10,546 nt of DNA from Euperipatoides rowelli (lineage: Eukaryota > Onychophora > Udeonychophora > Euonychophora > Peripatopsidae), in assembly GCA_003024985.2 (NCBI GenBank), contig PXIH01S0028935.1; one strand, given 5' to 3'. A model generated the notes under the pieces. It ran no database searches. It saw only the letters and a program-made list of their open reading frames with translations, and was not told the DNA's origin. The translations under genes were made by a program, and so were the position numbers. This document shows positions 7,440-10,546 of this stretch, piece by piece (position 1 is the stretch's first letter; each line of letters begins with the position of its first letter).

Positions 7440-9167
7440 TGTAAAATTTGTGTCATCAATTTACAGCAAAAGAGAGGGGGAAAAATAGACGATGAGCGAT
7501 AAATTATGTAATATTGCATTCCCTCAGCTATAGTTAGGAAAAAGTTAGAGCCATTTTAAATAAAAAATTAAAGTGTTTATGAAAATAAACTATAAGTTAT
7601 GAGATTTATAAAGAGAGGAACGAGAGGGGAGGGGGGATGTTATAAATATTTTAGTGTAGTACAAAAGTTAGTGATTTTTAAACAAAGTAAAGTCGCAGTT
7701 GGATATAATGGTAGGATTTAGTTTGAGTAATAAGAAGGGTAAACATCAAGCAGTTTTTTTTATATGACAGGATATATTCTAAATTCAATTCTGGTAACTA
7801 GTCTACCGATATAGTGGCAGTTCAGGGTTAATAAGTATTACAGTAATTGGCCTGATAGTTAGATACTGTAAATATCTTGCACATTCAGAAGAGAATTCTT
7901 ATCTTGAAACATAAATAGCAGGAGCAAGGCAAAAAATTATGTCCTTAGATTATACCGTACATTTTGTGTTATAAATTTCTTAGTAGCCTATATGAGTATA
8001 TTAATGAATAGACATTCTAACACTTAGGTCACATTCACTCCTAAAAACTATAAACAGATAAAATGAAATAGATCAATCTGATTAGGCATTAATATAAGTA
8101 GTGATGGAGGAGTAGCTGATCAGGGCTTGACTGAGATAACGAATCACATATTTCAAAGCATATGCACACTATATAACCATAAATATAGGCCTACAGTATG
8201 AATTCCAATTACCATAAAATAAAAAAAAGGATTATTTGGTTACAATGGGAGATCAAGAGTGTTATTAAACCAAAATAACTTAATGAGCATAGATTATTAT
8301 AAAAGCTATTAGATCGGACAAGCACTTGGAGGAAACCATATTGTTATTTTATACTTTATAAAACAATTTATCTGACCTGTTAGAATTACACACATCCCAT
8401 CCGGAGATATACTGTACATTAAAATCAAAGAAAGTAGGTCCAGAGTATTGATGGCCCAAGGTATTTTAGTTTTTAATCATATCTCTTTAAAATGTAATAA
8501 TATAAAAACATATTGAAGAGCAATTGAAAGGAACTTAAGTACAACTGAAAAGTTGTATCCGTGTTCTGTACATACAGTACATAAATCTATATTTTCATTA
8601 TATAGATCCTCAAAAATTGATAAAATCACAATATCATCATTATACGATAGCAGAATTATAGTATTCCAAAAGAAGATCATGACATAGATTACAAAACCAT
8701 TGCACAATTATAATATTAATCATTCCAATTAGACCAAAACCCATGGTGGAAATCATAAATGTCTCAATATATGGCATTTAGTAAATCCATTATAGTCTAT
8801 TGTCTTTCAGTACTTAAAACATGATCAAAAGTCACTGGAAGTTAGTTCAGTATATTAATGACTCAAACTTATTCAGATGTGCGATAAAACCAGTGAAAAG
8901 ATACAAATATTGAGGAATATTGCAGAGCCATCTAAAAGTAGAATCATAAAGGTTGGCACATGTGACCTTTCTATACATGAAAAAAACAAACACTGAAAAA
9001 AAAATCCATAACATCTACTATACAGAAACTGAATAGTCACATTATTCCGATATTCCCAACACACTTTCAAAATTATCCATCTCTCTTTCCTCCCACACTC
9101 TTCGTTAGCTTCAATACTCTAATATACTGTTAACAATCCACCCACCCTCCCATAAGTCTCTGCCTGG
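7440..9167. other. AT-rich anonymous DNA
   Basis: No gene is supported. The two minus-strand open frames at 8477-8707 and 8873-9070 encode low-complexity, Phe/Ile/Leu-rich peptides with no recognisable domain, as expected from AT-rich DNA. Local features are a purine tract with G runs at about 7611-7637, repeated TAAAATTTG units at 7433-7450, TAGGCCTACAGTA near 8187-8199 and the hairpin cluster at 8540-8607. Confidence 0.6.
8540..8607. repeat. Three consecutive small hairpins
   Basis: Three perfect inverted repeats lie in 68 bp: TACAACT-GAAA-AGTTGTA at 8540-8557, CTGTA-CA-TACAG at 8566-8577, and ATCTATA...TATAGAT at 8585-8607 (arms 8585-8591 and 8601-8607). The first would close with a GAAA tetraloop if transcribed. 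Short AT-rich palindromes are common by chance here, so significance is uncertain. Confidence 0.4.
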
Positions 9168-9412
9168 TCAGATTCCGTTATCTGCCCACCAATTATGGCT
9201 GACGGTAGTAAGATGAAATTATCTAGATTGGCGCTCAGCAAAAGATTATTTCACCGTTAGATTATCCTAGGGTTACGGTAAGGTTAGGATTGTAAAGAAA
9301 ATATTCTAAAATCGGCGAGAAAAAATACTAATTCCACAAGCTACTACATTTTAGTTATCGTGCAACACCTAACGTTAATTAATAATTATATTGATGGGCA
9401 CGGAATCTGAAC
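9168..9412. repeat. Imperfect inverted-repeat pair, possible 245-bp MITE
   Basis: The left side reads GTCAGATTCCGT then, after 5 extra bases, GCCCACCAATTAT (from about 9168). The complement of the right side reads TTCAGATTCCGTGCCCATCAAT followed by AATTAT (arm about 9380-9412). Shared inverted ends around a short interior suggest a miniature DNA transposon. I see no clear target duplication beside the arms and no superfamily signature. The interior includes GGGTTACGGTAAGGTTAGG (about 9271-9289), a telomere-like degenerate repeat often seen inside old repeats. Confidence 0.45.
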
Positions 9413-9554
9413 TTATGCCCTTTTAAGGGAGCCAAAACTTACTTCAATATCAGGGGAGTTTTATAAAATTATTTTTGGGTGGACATTGTTTGTACATTTC
9501 ATTGTAAATGTTAGCTGGGGGTTTTGCGGGCACTGTTAAGTTCTCCAATTAAGT

Positions 9555-9640
9555 CCAGGGGGCCATCCATAAATTACATCATGCAGTAGGGGGAAGGGGG
9601 AGGGGTTCAAATGAAATGTGATGTATCGTTTTTCCTAAAA
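9555..9640 (+). mobile_element. Solitary terminus resembling a widespread metazoan MITE
   Basis: CCAGGGGGCCATCCATAAAT followed by TACATCATGCAG, then GGGGGAAGGGGGAGGGGTTC and TGTGATGTATCG, is the pattern I associate with a very common animal repeat terminus ('GGCCATCCATAAATTACGTCA...GGGGGAGGGG'). The matching inverted end is not found in this window, so this is a fragment or solo end. The recognition is from memory of such repeats and I cannot name the superfamily. Confidence 0.45.
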
Positions 9641-9841
9641 ATTCAATAAATCGTCTGAATATTTATTTGAATGAAATTCATACAAAACATTTGTGTACGT
9701 TACCTATTAAGAAGGCTAAAATACTTTTCAAATGTATTAATTTTTCAAGTGCATGTATTCTTTGAATTTCAAATTCTTAGAAAAAAATATCCTTAATCTT
9801 TGATTTATCTCTTTCTGGTCTTATGGTAAATTTACTTTTGC

Positions 9842-10426
9842 TATTTTAAAGTTAGAAACATTTGAAAAAGTTGATGGTTACGGTTCGATTATTTTTTGTT
9901 TTTAAATTTTCAAAGCTTGCTGTTATTTCAAAATTTTCTGGCGCCAATAATTATGAGTATCAATTATAATGGTTTTAAACCAATCAAATCAATGGTTATG
10001 AAAAGGGCACAAGTCAAAATTTTGTCAAAAATTAGTTTTTAATATTGTTGATTAGTACAAGCTCATATTAAGCTGTAAAACTGTAATTTAATGTTTAATC
10101 ACTAGAATATTTAACAGTCTAAAGTTTAAAAAAATATTTAAGACTGAAACTTATAAATATAAAAACAAAATACAGTTTTTATTGATTTCCCGAAAAGTAA
10201 TAACTGTTGACTAAATAATGCCCTTTTCAAAACCACTGATTCACTAATTGTGTACTAGAAAAGATATCTTCAGTACACAATTAGATTTGTTTAAACCATC
10301 ATTAAATGATACCCATACATAATTATTGGCACCAGGAAATTTTGAAATAACAGCAAGTTTTGAAAATTTTTAAACAAAAAATAATCAAACCGTAACCATC
10401 AACTTTTAGAAAAAGATGTTAAAATA
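9842..10426. mobile_element. Fold-back element with long inverted arms
   Basis: The left arm (9842-10010) and right arm (10219-10426) are inverted copies around a loop of about 208 bp. The core 9867-9955 against the complement of 10318-10406 aligns without gaps over 89 bp with 83 identities. Similarity continues inward to GAAAAGGGCA on both arms, with gaps, and outward to TATTTTAA. No transposase or coding frame is present and I could not define target duplications. This is the structure of a fold-back type or long-TIR non-autonomous DNA transposon. The good match between arms suggests either fairly recent origin or arm conversion. If transcribed it would form a long double-stranded RNA. Confidence 0.8.
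10244..10284. repeat. 41-bp palindrome inside the right fold-back arm
   Basis: CTAATTGTGTACT (10244-10256) and AGTACACAATTAG (10272-10284) are exact complements, with AAGATATCTT palindromic in the loop. The left arm has no counterpart at the corresponding place (around 9980-9998), so this is an insertion into one arm or a loss from the other. It is too short for a normal transposon. Confidence 0.75.
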
Positions 10427-10482
10427 TAATTATATAAAAATTACTGTGTATAGTGGGGGGGAGGGTAAAGTATTGTAAAAAC

Positions 10483-10546
10483 CAGGGGTCTCAAACACAC
10501 GGCCCGGGGGCCATATGCGGCCCTATATGCCATCTAGTGCGGCCCT
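10483..10546. mobile_element. hAT-like element, left end only (cut by window edge)
   Basis: CAGGGGTCTCAAACACACGG followed by CCCGGGGGCCATATGCGGCCC is the classic 'CAGGGGTCTCAAAC...GGCCCGGGGGCC' terminus of Charlie-like hAT elements. The composition switches abruptly from AT-rich to GC-rich at 10483. The 8 bases before it (10475-10482, GTAAAAAC) should recur after the right end, which lies outside the window. Confidence 0.75.

Noticed and set aside
8477-9070. Minus-strand open frames of 76 and 65 codons as membrane peptides
   Set aside because: The hydrophobic content is what AT-rich DNA gives by chance. There is no recognisable domain and no supporting context.
9598-9625. GGGGTTCAAATGA as a Pol III B box of a SINE or tRNA
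   Set aside because: No A box lies at the right distance upstream and no cloverleaf can be drawn. The sequence is part of the G-rich MITE-like terminus.
9585-10466. G-quadruplexes at the G-rich tracts 9588-9605 and 10454-10465
   Set aside because: Each tract has only two or three G runs close together, short of the four needed for a standard intramolecular quadruplex.
1-10546. CRISPR array, prokaryotic operon or phage system
   Set aside because: There are no regularly spaced direct repeats, no dense coding and no ribosome binding sites. The RT and hAT content is of eukaryotic type.

Overview
This is a gene-poor, AT-rich window (G+C roughly 30 % by eye) of an animal nuclear genome, with no complete protein-coding gene. 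The evidence for an animal is a decayed metazoan-type LINE reverse transcriptase, several non-autonomous hAT DNA transposons with 8-bp target-site duplications, AT-type microsatellites, and no bacterial-style gene packing or ribosome binding sites. The short motifs TAGGCCTA and TACTGTA/TACAGTA recur and would suit an invertebrate, but the sequence does not fix the phylum. All longer open frames examined are chance frames or antisense shadows of transposon remnants.

Layout. Positions 1-2258 are anonymous AT-rich DNA. About 2259-5110 is a nested transposon complex. A minus-strand LINE relic supplies the RT fingers/palm region (about 4080-5110) and the C-terminal end of the ORF (about 2259-2960). 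The catalytic YADD region expected between these parts cannot be found. A 415-bp hAT element (3405-3819, duplication ACATTGAC) lies in the interval between the LINE parts. A 430-bp hAT element (4575-5004, duplication ATCTAGAT) splits the RT part itself. Positions 5590-6345 are different: two blocks (about 5595-5870 and 6140-6345) have balanced base composition, high complexity and dense transcription-factor-like motifs, including E-boxes and forkhead, POU/homeodomain, AP-1 and bZIP-type sites. They look like conserved non-coding or enhancer sequence and are the most interesting part of the window.

Positions 6350-9160 are again AT-rich and mostly anonymous, with microsatellites, one candidate LINE 3' tail near 7325-7422 and a small cluster of hairpins near 8540-8607. 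The right end is a second repeat cluster: an imperfect inverted-repeat pair (9168-9412), a solitary terminus resembling a common metazoan MITE (9555-9640), a long fold-back element with 89-bp arms matching at 83 positions (9842-10426) whose right arm carries an extra small palindrome, and the start of a third hAT-like element cut by the window edge (10483-10546).

No genes here work together as a pathway. The biological content is the history of nested transposition plus one candidate regulatory island.
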